DNA of 64,000 nt from Meghimatium bilineatum (GCA_034231615.1 CM067306.1:43964094-44028093), one strand, 5' to 3'; positions 1 through 12,329 are shown, counted from the first letter of the stretch. Program-made: numbers and translations. The notes: generated by a model not told the origin, from the sequence alone.

Positions 1-905
1 GGGTGTAGATTTCATAGATGCAGTGATAATACGTGTAGCTTGATTCTGGGTTTTTTTTATTTTGTTGAATTGCGTTTTAGATGCTGTGGCCCAGGCTGCG
101 ATGCCATACTCTAGTACTGGCCTAACTCTACCTGTGTATAGCCTTTTCAAGATTTTGCTGTCCGCTCCCCAGTTTGTGCCTGCTAACTTTTTCATTATTG
201 CCATTCTATTTCTGGCTCGCTTCTCTGCTTTTTCTGTCTGTTTTGCCCATGTCATTCTAGAGTCAAGGGTAATTCCGAGGTATGTTGGGTTCTGCTCTAG
301 TGGGAGAACGTGATTGTTTATTTTTAGTGTTGTTTTCTGTACCTTGTTGGATAGTGTGAATATTGTGTGTGTGGTTTTCTTTTCATTAATGGTAAGCAAC
401 CATTTCTTGGTCCAGCTTTCTAGTTTGTGCAGTGCCCCTTGCATTCTATTTTTTGCAACTGCTACTTTCACCCCTCCTGTCCACAAGGCCAGGTCATCTG
501 CATACATTGCAGAGTGTACCCCAGTTGGTATGCCCTCCATAATATCATTTATGTAAATTAAGAAGAGTGTAGGGGATAGTACACCTCCTTGCGGGACACC
601 TTCTTCTAGTATTCTCTTCCTGCTACGTTTTCCCTGTACTTGCACTCTAGCTGTTCTTTTTTCCATATAGTTGCATATCCGATTATATAAGTGTCCTCTG
701 ATTCCTAGTCTAAGGAGCTTGTTCTTGAGTCCATCTTTCCAAACTTTGTCAAATGCCTTCTCCATGTCAACCCACACTGCAAGCGTGTGTTTTTTTTCTT
801 GGTATGCGTCTTCAATCTCTTGAGCTATGTAGGCGACCTGGTCCTCTGTTGAATAAAGTTGTTGAAGATTAGCCTCCTGTCCAGCTGGACACATAGATAT
901 GTTGG
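1..905 (-). pseudogene. LINE reverse transcriptase core, running off the left edge
   Basis: On the minus strand this stretch stays open from about 898 to base 1. It encodes a LINE RT: STEDQVAYIAQEIED, motif A VDMEKAFDKVW, motif B GVPQGGVLSPTLFLIYIND, catalytic motif C MYADDLALW, then the thumb motif NPTYLGITLDSRMTW and VRPVLEYGIAAWA. In its family an endonuclease lies upstream and an RNase H downstream. The upstream part is missing: at about 885-905 the frame jumps to a palm fragment (NPTYLCVQLDRR, minus strand, 890-1,020) that belongs after motif C. The RNase H would lie left of the window. The RT core is uninterrupted over about 300 codons, so it is younger than most LINEs here. Confidence 0.9.
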
Positions 906-1019
906 GTTTTCTTCGCGATTTATTTCAGCTCCTTGAAGAGTGATTTTAAGTTTCTTCTTTTTTATGATAATTGTAAATCTGGTATATGTGGTTTTACTAG
1001 TGTTTTATTTACTTTTTCA

Positions 1020-1480
1020 GAACTTGAAATATGTTCAAATTGTCAGAAGGGTTTTTCTAAGTCCCTCTGCAACCAGATGTGACAAGATCATCTGGAACAT
1101 GGCTGTGTAGGTGTTAAGCAAGTCAGTGAGATCATGAAGTCCCTATCTTAATACCTTGTCGTGTGATTGCATTTGTTCTAAAAAAAAAATTAAAAAAAAG
1201 ACAGCAACTATACTCTTCCCTTGCTGAAAGTATTCCTTCACATTTTGTGAAGAGGACGAGTTTCTCGTCAGTCCTTGATACTATCGGAATCCTGCTTGAG
1301 AGGTGTTGATGGACGCTGAAGCTTCCATCGACCAGTTTAATCTGCTTGCTCAACATTCGTTCTGCAAGTTTACTGACGTTAGAAGTCAAAGCGATTGGTC
1401 ATAAGCTTTTTATATCATCTTCAGGTTTATCCTTCTTTATATTGTCGTGACATAGAGGTCTTCCAGACTGTTGGTAGGGT
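1020..1480 (-). pseudogene. LINE RT fragment (fingers region)
   Basis: The minus strand reads PIALTSNVSKLAERM, the usual fingers motif of LINE RTs just before the QAGFR/STED region, then a frameshifted stretch resembling the region before motif A. It is short and damaged and belongs to a different copy from the RT core to its left. No endonuclease is visible. Confidence 0.6.
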
Positions 1481-1539
1481 TCAGCTTTGCCAAGTTTTAT
1501 TAATGAAGTTAAGAAGCTGCTGCGAGGATGTTAAGATCA

Positions 1540-1763
1540 TTATTGACATTGGTAGCAGGGTGTTCGTATAAAAATTGTAGATATCTCTTTTTTTTTTTTT
1601 AAATGTCCATCATGATCTTTGAGTGAAGAGGTAATGGTGAAAGTTGGTAGGTCACTGTATTTGCTTTCTGAGACCATGTTTCTATTTCTCTGTCTAGTAT
1701 TCCATTTTCGGAAAAATATGCTGTCTAGATATTTATATCCTTTGACTTGTTTCACTTTGGTGT
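1540..1763 (-). pseudogene. RTE-like LINE RT fragment
   Basis: The minus-strand ORF has KQVKGYKYLDSIF, corresponding to the post-palm VKxFKYLGSIF motif of RTE-like LINEs. It matches part of the larger copy that abuts it at 1,766-2,755. A truncated piece joined to that copy's 3' end. Confidence 0.7.
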
Positions 1764-1765
1764 TC

Positions 1766-2755
1766 TATTATTTATTGTCTTTCCCCGGGTGGTTTGTTAT
1801 CCACTCTTGCCGGTAAGCGTAGGGGTGATAGGAGGAGCGAGCTTGCGTTCTACAGCAAGATGTGTGGCCTCGGCTGTGCTATGACCGTATTTTTTCAGTA
1901 TGTCCCTGGCGTTTTCTAGCCATCTTTTCCGTGGTCTTTCTCTGGTTATGTACCATGATCTCATTTGGTTATATTCCTTTATGGGCAACTTATCGTGATG
2001 CATTCTCATAATGTAGCCAAACCACTTGATCTGCTGCCTTTCTATGAATTATGTGCAAGGTATTATACCTATTCTTTCCCTGATGTCTTCATTTCGTAAT
2101 ATATCGAGCCTGGTAACCCCAGTGGATTTCCTCAAGCACTTCATCTCACATGTCACTATCTTTCTGTAATGTGAAGATGGTAGAGACAAGGTTTGGCAAG
2201 GGTAGCACAGTGTTGGTAAAAATATACTGTAGATCATTCGTCTTTTAACTTCCATCTTGATATTGGGATGAAGAAGTAGTGGTGACAGTTGGAATGTTAC
2301 TGCATTTGCCTTTTGACATTTCGTCTCTATCTCTCTGTCGAGGCTTCCATTTTCTGTAAAAATACTGACGAGACATTTGAACTCTCTTACTTGTTTTACT
2401 CCTATGCTGTCTATCTGTATGTTTAATTGGATCGGTGTTCTGCATATTTTCATAGTTTCCATCTTTTGTGTATTGATCTTCATGTTGTATTTTCTACATG
2501 TTGCAGATAGTGGGTTAACATGATTTTGTAGTTGTTCTTCGTTTTCGTATATATGGCTCTGGTCTTCTGCGAAACGCTGTTCATTTGGTTCATTGTTTAG
2601 TTGCTCTGAGTTATCTTTTTCTGAGTCGGCGATGTTGCCCTCTGCATGGTTTGTCTCTTTTATTATTCTGTCCATGTATATATTGAGGGGCAAAGGTGAC
2701 AGCACGCAACCCTGACGCACTCCCGTTTTTGTCTCAAATGCATCTGTAATCATCA
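1766..2755 (-). pseudogene. RTE-like LINE, RT C-terminal half
   Basis: The minus-strand ORF (2,049-2,740 plus 1,797-2,009) starts at RT motif B (GVRQGCVLSPLPLNIYMD). It continues through a damaged motif C (the usual ADD reads AEDQ), the EFKCLVSIFTENGSLDRE motif, a long thumb with MIYSIFLPTLCYPCQ, and the IRERIGI C-terminal motif. The last part carries basic RPRKRWLENARDILKKYGHS. The endonuclease and RT fingers are absent (5' truncation at about 2,750, where it meets the ATC-repeat tail of another LINE). The apparent start of the ORF with a run of Met codons is that tail and is not coding. The same family occurs at 38,090-39,235. Confidence 0.85.
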
Positions 2756-3136
2756 TCATCATCATCATCAGATGCCGTCTCCGCACCGAAGGTTGGCTGC
2801 AATGGATCTCCTACATCCCCTGTCTCTTGTCTTGGTTGTGCACTCTGCTAGACTGTAACCTGTCTATCGCATGATGTTACTCTCCCACTTGTATCTCTGC
2901 CTACCTCTTGCTCGCTTCCCTTTGACTTTACCTTCAAGTAAGGTCTTCAATAAGGTGTCATGTCTTTTAATGTGTCCAAAATATTTTTATTTGCCTGATC
3001 TTTATTTCTCTTAGTAGTTCTTTCTTCGTGTTAAGTGTTTTTAGCACCTCTTTATTTGTTTTCTGCTCTTTCCATGAGCTTTCCTTCCTCCCCATTCTTC
3101 TATATTCCCACATCTCAAAGGCATCAATTATTGAGG
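2756..3136 (-). pseudogene. LINE 3' portion (ATC-tail family), right of tail
   Basis: The minus strand is closely related to the plus-strand LINE at 7,770-9,072 and ends in the same short trinucleotide tail (ATC on the plus strand). It covers the last ~130 codons of RT (…GRQRYKWES…). It is split from its upstream part by the SINE at 3,137-3,427. Confidence 0.8.
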
Positions 3137-3427
3137 AGCGCGGTAGCCTATATGATAGTGAGCTTGCTTGCTATCATCTGGTTACAGCGTGCCAGGTTCG
3201 AAACCACGTCCGGACATAAAAAAAATTAATTCGGGTTGTGATTTCTCACTTGACACGACCACTCCTCCAGTCGACTCAGCTGTAAATAAGTACCTGACGC
3301 ATGAGTTAGGGAAGGTAAAAAAAACAGCAAGGAAGGGAACTGGCCACCCCACCTAATAGTTGCTGTGGCTTAGTACATGAAGAGTTATCTTCATTCCCGA
3401 CGGCAGATTCCATGGGACCTACCTTTA
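3137..3427 (+). mobile_element. tRNA-derived SINE (S1) inserted in a LINE
   Basis: A pol III-like A box (TAGCCTATATGATAGTGAG) is followed about 45 bp later by a near-consensus B box (GGTTCGAAACC). Then come a T/A-rich linker and a central stretch with TAAATAAGTACCTGACGC, like the conserved central domains of metazoan SINEs. The flanking LINE is continuous across it (CTCAAAGGCATCAATT to CTAATTGTTTATTTAGTG), which fixes both edges within a few bases. No protein is encoded; short ORFs here are noise. Confidence 0.8.
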
Positions 3428-3775
3428 CCTTTTACTAATTGTTTATTTAGTGTCCATGTTTCTGAGCCATACATTAATATAGAATAGGTGTAGCATTCTA
3501 TCATTCTCATTTTTAACTTGTTTGTAATTTGTTTAGATGTTAATATTTTCCTCATGCCATGTCACTTTCTTAATGTCATGTTCCTTTCTGGTTCCTGTGT
3601 CTGTAATACCAACTTTGGTGTTATCTATTGTTATATCCATTGGTGTTGCAAACTTGCTAATTTTTATAACTTCTGTTTCTTGTACGTTAATTTTCATGTA
3701 GTACTTCTGACATGCTAATAGAAATACATTGATGTGATTTTGCAAATTTTTCTCATCTTTAAAATTAGGAAAATT
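3428..3775 (-). pseudogene. LINE RT fragment left of the SINE (same copy as 2,756-3,136)
   Basis: The minus strand continues the interrupted LINE: YYMKINVQETEVIKISK matches the post-motif-C region of RT, with NHINVFLLACQKYY before it. Motif C itself and everything upstream are absent beyond about 3,775. Confidence 0.7.
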
Positions 3776-3779
3776 TACT

Positions 3780-4800
3780 GTTTACATTACACAGAGCTAA
3801 TATTACTAAGAATGAAAGTAACAATAACATTGCAAGCTAAGAATGCAGGCATATAATCGATTATATTACCATTCTGGAGTTACCACGTCTAAAAATAACT
3901 CTGACGACAACCTGAAACGAGATTTCCATAGGTTGCGATCTAGTGCGAGAGGGTTGGTACCGCATAACAGAAACATCACATTTGAGGTCACGTCGCTGGT
4001 CGTATTGAAGGTCAGGTGGTTTCCTGTTAATACCGACATGTATGTGGTTGATCCTGTAATTTCAGTATATTGAATGTTCTAGGATTTGCACAGCAATGAA
4101 AAGTCATGTGACCCTCCCCCCCCCCCAGCCCGATCACGGGAAACGACCTCATAAATTTAGCAGGGACAGAAAATTAGTAATTATCGTCCTTATGGAAATG
4201 GGTTATAGATATTCAGCCACCTCGTGTAAAAATAGCAAAAGAAGAGACACGTGTATTATATTTAAAAACCCATATCTATGGAAAAAATAATGCTTTTAGT
4301 TAAATATTAAATTAAAGTTTAGCTAAAAATTATGGTGATTTCTTGTAGGTTTAGGGTTTAGGCTATATATCCGATACATGGGTCTGTGATGTCCTCTAAT
4401 ATGGATAATCCACCTATATAGTACAATCCCAAGATAACAAAATAGAGGCAATAAATGAGCATCAGTCGTTGTGATGGATAAACAACGTATCAAATTTAAT
4501 ATATAATAAGATTGATTTGATATCTCAAGCTCGTTTAAGTAAATCTAGCTGCAGAGGCCCCACAGGACGTGTTATATAACTCCTATATCGAAAAATTAGG
4601 AGTCACAGAGAGGTGCTGGGAGACGTAGAGGTCACACATGATTGTTATATAGTTTATTTGAGGAAAACCTGGTGGCATAGGGATGTACAGTGAGTTACAC
4701 AGAAGGTGATGATAGGCCTCGTATGTCTTGTTATATACCCATAAACGGAAAAATTTGGAGTCTTATAGAAGTGCAGTGAGGCGAAACACTTGTCTGTAAG
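3780..4800. other. No recognised gene
   Basis: AT-rich sequence with short ORFs only. A homopolymeric C run lies near 4,120. No family could be assigned. Confidence 0.6.
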
Positions 4801-4804
4801 CTAG

Positions 4805-5425
4805 CATACCCTACAGACGTGCTGTTCTTACGGACCTGCATCGCCAGATCTGACTGCAGTGGGCGATCGAACATCGTCAGTGGACCTCTGTGATGACTGG
4901 AGATAGTTATGTTTTAGTGATGAATCATTTTATTCGTGCTCCAGTGACATGGTAGACCGAGAAGAATTTACCGCAGAGCCCGCGAGAGCTGCACATAGAA
5001 CATCGTTAGTTAGGCTCATCCTCGTGGTGGTGGATGTGTACTTATGTGGGGGTGATAAACTTCATTGAAAGAAGTGACCTTGTGAAAATTGAAGGACACC
5101 TGAATACAGAACGATAGGTCCTGACATTGTTCGCCCTCGCGTCCCTTCACCTTTCACTGCAAGTTGGTAGATTTTTCAGAAGGATAACGCTGGATCTCAT
5201 GTGGCACAGTTATCACCAATTTCCTCTGACAACAACGTCCAGACTAATCTTCGATAGTTGTCTCATGCAACTGCTAGAAGAGTGGCTAGCCATCCGACAC
5301 CATTAGATCTAATGGCTAATCGAATTGATGTCACGAAGATATCGTTCTCTGATGTCGGAGGCCATATACATCACTGAAACGGAGGTCTCAATCGCAAAGA
5401 ATAAACGTCTAAACCAAATTTAATG
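4805..5425 (+). pseudogene. Decayed Tc1/mariner transposase
   Basis: Fragments of a Tc1-type DDE transposase follow each other in two frames. The first corresponds to the region before the first catalytic Asp, with a CFSDES-like motif near 4,915. QKDNAGSHVAQL near 5,175 is the Tc1 signature around the second Asp. PLDLMANRIDV near 5,300 stands where the usual DLxPIEhxWD motif with the third acidic residue should be. Stops and frameshifts throughout show it is dead. Terminal inverted repeats were not identified by eye. Confidence 0.75.
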
Positions 5426-6970
5426 AACATTTCAATGTTAATATATAAAGGGTTCTTCATACGACGGTTGAAACACTACGTCCGTAAAATAAAATGTTGG
5501 TATGCGTTTGAAATTTGGTGTATATTATCATTGCGATAATGTTGTGTTTCTTTTTTTTTAACAGTATATATATATATATACTGTCACACAGACAAATACA
5601 TAGAAAATATACATACACAGCATATGTAGAGATATACAGGAGAGGCAAACAATCAGATATACAACTGATACGTCGCTCATACAAACAAACATAGAATCGA
5701 CACGACACATTTTCAAATCTCATGGCAGTGGTGAGCCGTCGCAAACTTGTGGTGTTTGGCCAGTAATCAGGCACGATTCCTTATCCAAAGATTTCTTGAA
5801 GGGAACAGCTGAGAGGGAATGAAGACAGGGGGAGCCGAAGAAGAAAGTACGGATTGATAATATTAAAGACTGGACAGGATTAAGATTATCCACACTCACA
5901 CAAAGAACTGACAACAGAGAGACATGTCAATATTTTTTTCTTGATGTTTTCATAGTGACACCCCTATAGCCCTGAAGGGTTATGCGTTTAATGATGCTGA
6001 TGATGTCCAAAACGCATAGAACGTACACTCCACAATTTCAACCAAACATACTGCTCATACTTTTCATAATAATGAAAACATATGACTGAAAAGTCACACT
6101 GCTAACAATGATTTTTCACTATAGGCTGTGTCTTAGCGAGAGTTGGAGTTTAACAACAACAATTTAGCAACAGGGTTAAGCTCGATAGGAGCTCCATTAT
6201 CTGTTTATTTTATACTAAAATGGTCATGTGTCTGTGCTTTTTCATACCCTGGAGTATAATCAACATAAAGGGTGAAATATGACAGTGATGTTTTAGAAAA
6301 TATTCTAGGTAAGCTATTCAGCCTTACTCTCGGTTCTTCTAATACCACCTCATGAGATGTGTGTAACGTTCTGATTACACTTAACTTTCCTTAAATATGT
6401 CAGATCATTTGTAAAGTTTCAGCTTTTTATATACACTGATTATACTTGTATCTGTTGTCGTTCCTGGATATAATAGCAATCGCTCGTGTCAATAAACATA
6501 CGAAACCAGCATGAACCCCTGTTTTGTTTTTATAAATGGATCACCCCACAATGTGAGTTTAGACCCATACAATTGTAGTATATATTATATGACTTATAGG
6601 AATGTCTTATTTATTTTAGTTACCCGCAACATGTTGCTACCATATGTATGCGTTGCATGTGGAAGGTATTTCATCAGACTCATTACGTTACAGATACTTG
6701 TATCAGATATCCACGAGAAAAGTCGCCACAACTACAGTATGTGTAGTAACGTTTATACAGACGCCGCCTCATTATTTCGCTAACTACGTAAGAATAAAAA
6801 TAATCTGGACCTAGTGTGGTCATACTAGACATGATTTAACCGAAAACACGAATACTATGCTGATTGAACCACACCTGTTAGAGATGCTGACCTAAAAAAA
6901 ATATGTATACAGCACTAGATGCTTTGACTGAATCTTTGTTAGACGTGCGTCATCACACGAGACATAATTT
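5426..6970. other. No recognised gene
   Basis: AT-rich sequence with a short TA-dinucleotide run near 5,565-5,580. The short ORFs show no domain. Confidence 0.6.
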
Positions 6971-6975
6971 ATATC

Positions 6976-7055
6976 GTGATGACATACCTAATCACGTGAT
7001 GACATACCTAATCACGTGATGACATACCTAATCACGTGATGACATACCTAATCAC
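6976..7055. repeat. 20-bp tandem repeat x4 with internal E-box palindromes
   Basis: Four essentially identical 20-bp units (GTGATGACATACCTAATCAC). Each junction creates the 10-bp palindrome ATCACGTGAT containing CACGTG; three such boxes are complete. Half-units flank the array (ATCGTGAT at left, ATCACGAT at right). Confidence 0.95.
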
Positions 7056-7059
7056 GATA

Positions 7060-7765
7060 CAGCTAGATTTCATCAACGAACATTACAACAATATTTAAAT
7101 ACTCTCGCACAATATAAAAACAAACGTCTTGGCTTATTAGATATCAACTCACCTCTTGTAGCACATGTATAACCGGTAAATGAAGCCGAAGAACCGCATG
7201 AGAAAAGACCAAAGAAACTTGAAGAGAATCTGAGCAGTCAATTCCGGAATACAATATCAAGAGGGAAAAAAAGAGTCAAATTCCTACAGAAATTCCCACC
7301 TGGGTAGAATAACTGTAGATTGTGACTTGGTATTACTACAACACTAAAAGTCATTAGGCTACTTACAAGTTACATTAATTAATGCATAATTAAGATTAAC
7401 TAACTTATACATAGATGATATTCAGCTCCAGATGTCAAACGCTTTAGCTGCGGTGACAGCCAGTCGTGAATCATGAGCCACCAGTGACCCAGATACCATC
7501 TTTCAACCACATACATGTTTCAACATGTTTACTGCTAGCGCGACTCACCCGTACCGCTGGCAGCGCTGAACTATATAAAAAATGGCTGGGGTAGGCGGGT
7601 TGCATGACATAGGTAACAGCCTAGCTTCAAACGATAACTGGCTCAGTCGCTGGCTGTGAACTACGAGATCCTTTGAAATAATTCAATACATTGAGTAATG
7701 AGGTCCCAACCACTGATGTGTATACTGTCAACCATTGATTAATATACATTGTAAGCAGGGGATGA
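7060..7765. other. No recognised gene
   Basis: Unannotated AT-rich DNA between the tandem repeat and the LINE at 7,770. No coding, RNA or repeat feature was recognised. Confidence 0.55.
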
Positions 7766-7769
7766 TAAT

Positions 7770-9072
7770 CTATTGTGGACTGTACAGAATATAGAACAAT
7801 AAGTCTAATGAGCCATCTAACTAAAATAATTCTCAAGATAATACATGAAAGAATTAAGAACAAGATAGACATGGAGTTCGGTGAAGAACAATTAAGTTTT
7901 AGGAAAAACAAAGGAACCAGAGAAGCTATACTGAGTATCCTGCTAGTGAAAGATAAATATATAGAAGTCCAAAAAAGTATCTATATTTGCTTCATAGACT
8001 AGAGCAAGGCGTTTGACAGAGTCCAACATGAAAAATTAATCAAATGTCTTCAAGACATAAGTATAGATGGAAAAGACATCAGGCTGATTAGAAATATATA
8101 TTGGGAACAAACTGCATCAATAAGGTGTGAAAACAGCTACTCTCCATACATAGAAATAAGAAGAGGGGTAAGACAAGGATACATTTTATCACCAAGCCTA
8201 TTTAATATCTACACAGAGAATATCTTTAAAAATATAGAAGAAATACCAGGACTCAAGATCAATGGGAAAATAATAAACAACATTAGATATACAGATGACA
8301 CAGTTTTTTTAGCAGAAAGGGAACATGAACTACAAAGACTAATATATCGTCAATAAATCAAGTAATGAATATGGACTGGATATAAACATTCAAAAAACAA
8401 AAACCATGATAATCAGCAAAGACACAGAAGAACAGGAGGTAAACATAAACATACAGGGAGAGAAACTACAACAAGTAAAACAGTATCAATATCTTGGACA
8501 CATAGTCACAAATGATAACAGATGTGAAACAGAAGTTAAAAGGAGAATAGGAATGGCTAAAAGTACCTTCAATGACATGAGGAAATTATTAATATCTAAA
8601 CAAATTACAAACAAGTTAAAAATGAGAATTATAAAATGATACATCTATTCCATATTAATGTATGGCTCAGAAACATGGACACTAAATAAACAATTAGAAG
8701 ACAAAATTGATGCCTTTGAGATGTGGGTGTATAGAAGAATAGGGAGAACATCATGGAAAGAGAATAAAACAAATAAAGAGGTGCTAAGCCCACTCAATAT
8801 GAAGAAAGAACTACTAAGAGAAATAAAGATCAGGCAAATAAAATACTTTGGACACATTAAAAGACATGACATCCTATTGAAGACCTTACTTGAGGGTAAA
8901 GTCAAAGGGAAACGAGCAAGAGGTAGGCAGAGATACAAGTGGGAGAGTAACATTACACGATGGACAGGTTACAGTCTAGCAGAGTGCACCACCAAGACAA
9001 GAGACAGGAGATGTTGGAGATACGTTGCAGCCAACCTTCGTTGCGGAGACGGCACTTGATGATGATGATAAT
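7770..9072 (+). pseudogene. LINE reverse transcriptase, 5'-truncated, with GAT tail
   Basis: The RT is read in one main frame broken by a stop near 8,000 and frameshifts near 8,350 and 8,640. YRTISLMSHLTKIILKII is the fingers motif, SKAFDRVQHEKL motif A, RRGVRQGYILSPSLFNIY motif B, and RYTDDTVFLAE a motif C with YTDD in place of YADD. Next come VKQYQYLGHIVT, the thumb region with LMYGSETWTLNKQ, and IKYFGHIKRHD with a basic C-terminus (GKRARGRQRYKWES). The element ends in a short TGATGATGATGA tail at 9,058-9,072. No endonuclease precedes it, so it is a truncated insertion. Related copies are at 2,756-3,775 (minus) and, more distantly, 57,690-58,475. Confidence 0.9.
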
Positions 9073-9074
9073 CT

Positions 9075-11750
9075 ATTTCCAGGAGCAGCATACGAGTCTA
9101 GGGTCTGGTTATAATAGTCTCTTGTTTTGTATTCTGAGTGTATTCGGAATTGTGTGAATGTGTGTGCAGGTTGATTAAACAGTCTGAATCGAACTATTAA
9201 TGATGCATTCCTTGGTCACATGCGCGTTATCTTTTGTAATGTATTTAAATATGACACCACACATCGCAATAGTTATATGTATACTTCACGTGCTTAGTTT
9301 ACAGAATAAAATTAATAATATTTTGCTTTGTCTCGAAATCTATGTATTGCTAATTAACATAGTGATAATTAACATCTATACGCACACCTGTTTTTCGTCC
9401 CCTACCTTCGTTCATCACCTCTACCATGGTTATCCCGTACGTTTATCATCCTCACTACCTATCCGAGGTACGTAGTTCATATAATTACCTGCATATACAT
9501 TATTATCGTAATGCAATAAGCCGGTCGCGGGTCGAGAGCAGGACAAACGCAGATCGAATGCATCCCTTTTATGAGCTTTATAACGCGAGATAACGTGGGG
9601 CTCTGGATTATCATCGCTATTGTTTTTCTTTAACATGGGAAAGAAAGCGTCCTGCGCTACTTCTGAGTTGCTGATTATACACTACTGATGTGTTCAGGCT
9701 CGACGTTCGAATGACAGCCTGTTAGGAAGTCCTAATTTTGATGATATCATGCTGAGACTGCGTCCAAACGCATTGCGATACTTTTTAAGAATTACATGAA
9801 AAATATTATTTTTGGCAAATTTACGCATACAAAAAACGCGATAATGTATCGGCTCACCCTCTACGAAGGCGGATTCAAGCAACGTGGTGTGGACTTCATA
9901 TAACATGATGAGACACGTAGAAAATTGTGGTCTTCATTTCCAATCTTCTTGATTTGTCTTGTCACTGCTTTTAAATAAGGGCTGACACGAGAGTAAAGTC
10001 GACGCTTTGCAAAACTCTTCCTCACTTAAGGTTGTATATCCTTTAGTATATCTAGATGTCCATAGTTATTTAGTTGGAAAGTTCAGAGGATACATCCATA
10101 GGTCCTCAAATTTAAACTGAGTATATCCACAATAATGCAACGACTGATAGTTCCGGTTCTTTGTTGGTTGACTTTATTTGCCGAACATAGTAGTGTTTCA
10201 TTTCTGTTCACACCACAGTTCAAGTCCAGCGCCTTTATTCTGGACATAAAAAAAAAGAATTTGTATCGTCATAAATTGTGTTTGATCGTGCAGTTTCTTT
10301 TAAAGTGTTTAAAATGTCAGCGCAGTCCATTGCCTTGCCACTCAATACTGTAGCAGAGTTTGCAATCTATCCACCCTTTCTTTGCCTTGAACACCCGAGT
10401 GACCAGGCACAAATATAAATGTGACACCCTCCTGTTTCGTTTTGCTCACAGCTTTACATCACTGTTCACGGATACAACCTACATATGTCTTCCTGATCAT
10501 GACCATTTAGTCACATAGAATACAGACATGATTTGTGATCATCCAGTTCGAGACCATGTTCACTCGATGTCTATGTTACAAAGAAGTAGTGATTTGAAGT
10601 TAGAGTAACCTTTTCTTATATGCGGCATCACCCCCTCCCCCCACCCCGAGCTTACGAATTATCATCTATCCGACAATCACAATGAATACCAAAGATGTCG
10701 GTCGCCATGTTTCGAAATCAGTGTGTCACATGGACAAAGTCATTGACCTGTTCACATCACAAATAACACATAAACAGAAGTTAACATGCTAGTGCCAATA
10801 CAACATCACAATATTCATTCATTCGCGAAATATATCACATATACAAAAATGAGAAACACCTATCTATCTAAATACCCATAACTCGTCCGGGTCGTAGGGG
10901 TAGTACATTTGATGTATCCGCACACAGAGTCCTCCAGCGATTTCTATCTTGAACTATGCGGATCGATGAGGAATTTGAATTTTTTTTTCCCCTGTCCACT
11001 CCCTGATGTTTTCTATCCATGTCTTTATTTAGCCTACAGTTTGCTAGAAGCATACTACGAAACAGTGTACCATAAATGCATGTGAGATTCGAGTATTACG
11101 ATGTTATACCGTACTAATTCTTATTTTTGGATATGAAGTATCCAAACAAAAAAGATTAATATGAACTAGAGATTACTGAGATCTCGTTTTTGAGAAGAAT
11201 GATGCAAATTTCATGGACAGCAAATATTTAAAAAACTAACGTAAAAGTCCTCAGAGATGCTTGAGTGAGAAGACAAATAATAGCAATAATTATATATTAG
11301 CAGACAGTTAAGACATTATGGCGTGTAACGAGCGTTAACATGAACATTTAGTAACCACCAGAGAGATCAAGTGGAGAAGAGTCAGAGAAAGTTATAGAGA
11401 CAAGTTGGGTGGGTTGTCATTTTGGCATCAGAGAATGCTAACAATTGAACTTATTAACAACACAAGACAAAGATCTTTTAAATATTTCTAAAATCTTTTT
11501 AGAGTGTCTTTTTTCAGTATTTTAGTGCATTTTTATCATGTGCCTTTTGATTCAAATGAGTGGACAACATTAAATGCAGCACAAAACATCTACAGAAAAT
11601 AAGGATATGTTATTAACATTGCTTCTAATTTTAACTGATATTTATAAATTATAAGTGTATCTTGCAAGATTTAAATGAAACAGTGTTTTTTGTTGTTGTT
11701 TTTTTTTGTGTGTTCCAAATAGTGTGATGCTTTTTAGACACGAGAGTAAC
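9075..11750. other. No recognised gene
   Basis: About 2.7 kb of low-information sequence. Short ORFs on both strands lack domains. No repeat array or RNA gene was recognised. Confidence 0.55.
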
Positions 11751-11754
11751 GATT

Positions 11755-12320
11755 CTTTGACGAAATGAATTGGAAACTCATTCTTGAAGTGCGTATGCAT
11801 GTTTAGACTCGACTAATATTTCTTCAAGTGGGCATGCACAAGTGGACTCGATTAAAGATTCTTATAATGCACATGCACGCACAGACTCCACAAAAGACTC
11901 TTCAAGTGCATATGCACGCACTCAACAAAAGATTCTTCACATGCACATGCTTGCTCTGGATTAAAGATTATTCAAGTGCACATGCAAGCTCTGATTCGAC
12001 AAAAGAGTCTTCAAGTGCATATGCACGCACTTCACTAAGGATTCTTCAAGTGCACAATACACACACTGGACTAAAGATTCCTGAAGTGCGCATGCACGGA
12101 CTCGAATAATATTTCATCAAGGGCGCATGCAAGTTCAGAATTGACTTCTGAATGATTAGTCGAGTTTGAGCGGACGTCCTCGCTTGAATAATCTTTAGTT
12201 GAGTCTGAGCGTGAATGTGCACTTGAAGAATCATTAATCAAATCTGAGCGTACCTGTGCATTACAAGAATTTTTAGTGAAGTTTAATGGTGCATGAGCAC
12301 TTCCAGAATCTTCTACACTT
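11755..12320. repeat. Minisatellite that switches orientation midway
   Basis: Between 11,755 and about 12,130 a degenerate ~40-bp unit repeats on the plus strand (variants of GACTAAAGATTCTTCAAGTG then CACATGCACGCAC). From about 12,135 to 12,320 the same unit appears reverse-complemented (CACTTGAAGAATC, TTGAGTCTGAGCGTG). ORFs here simply follow the repeat. Confidence 0.85.
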
Positions 12321-12329
12321 GGGTTTCCA

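Noticed and set aside
62-556. Two plus-strand ORFs of 83 and 80 residues
   Set aside because: Antisense of a well-conserved LINE RT frame on the minus strand.
2760-2786. Possible start of a protein with a run of Met codons
   Set aside because: The Met run is the trinucleotide tail of another LINE; the real homology starts inside the RT at motif B.
5457-5914. Minus-strand ORFs of 105 and 64 residues
   Set aside because: Low-complexity, overlapping a TA-dinucleotide run, no recognisable motif.
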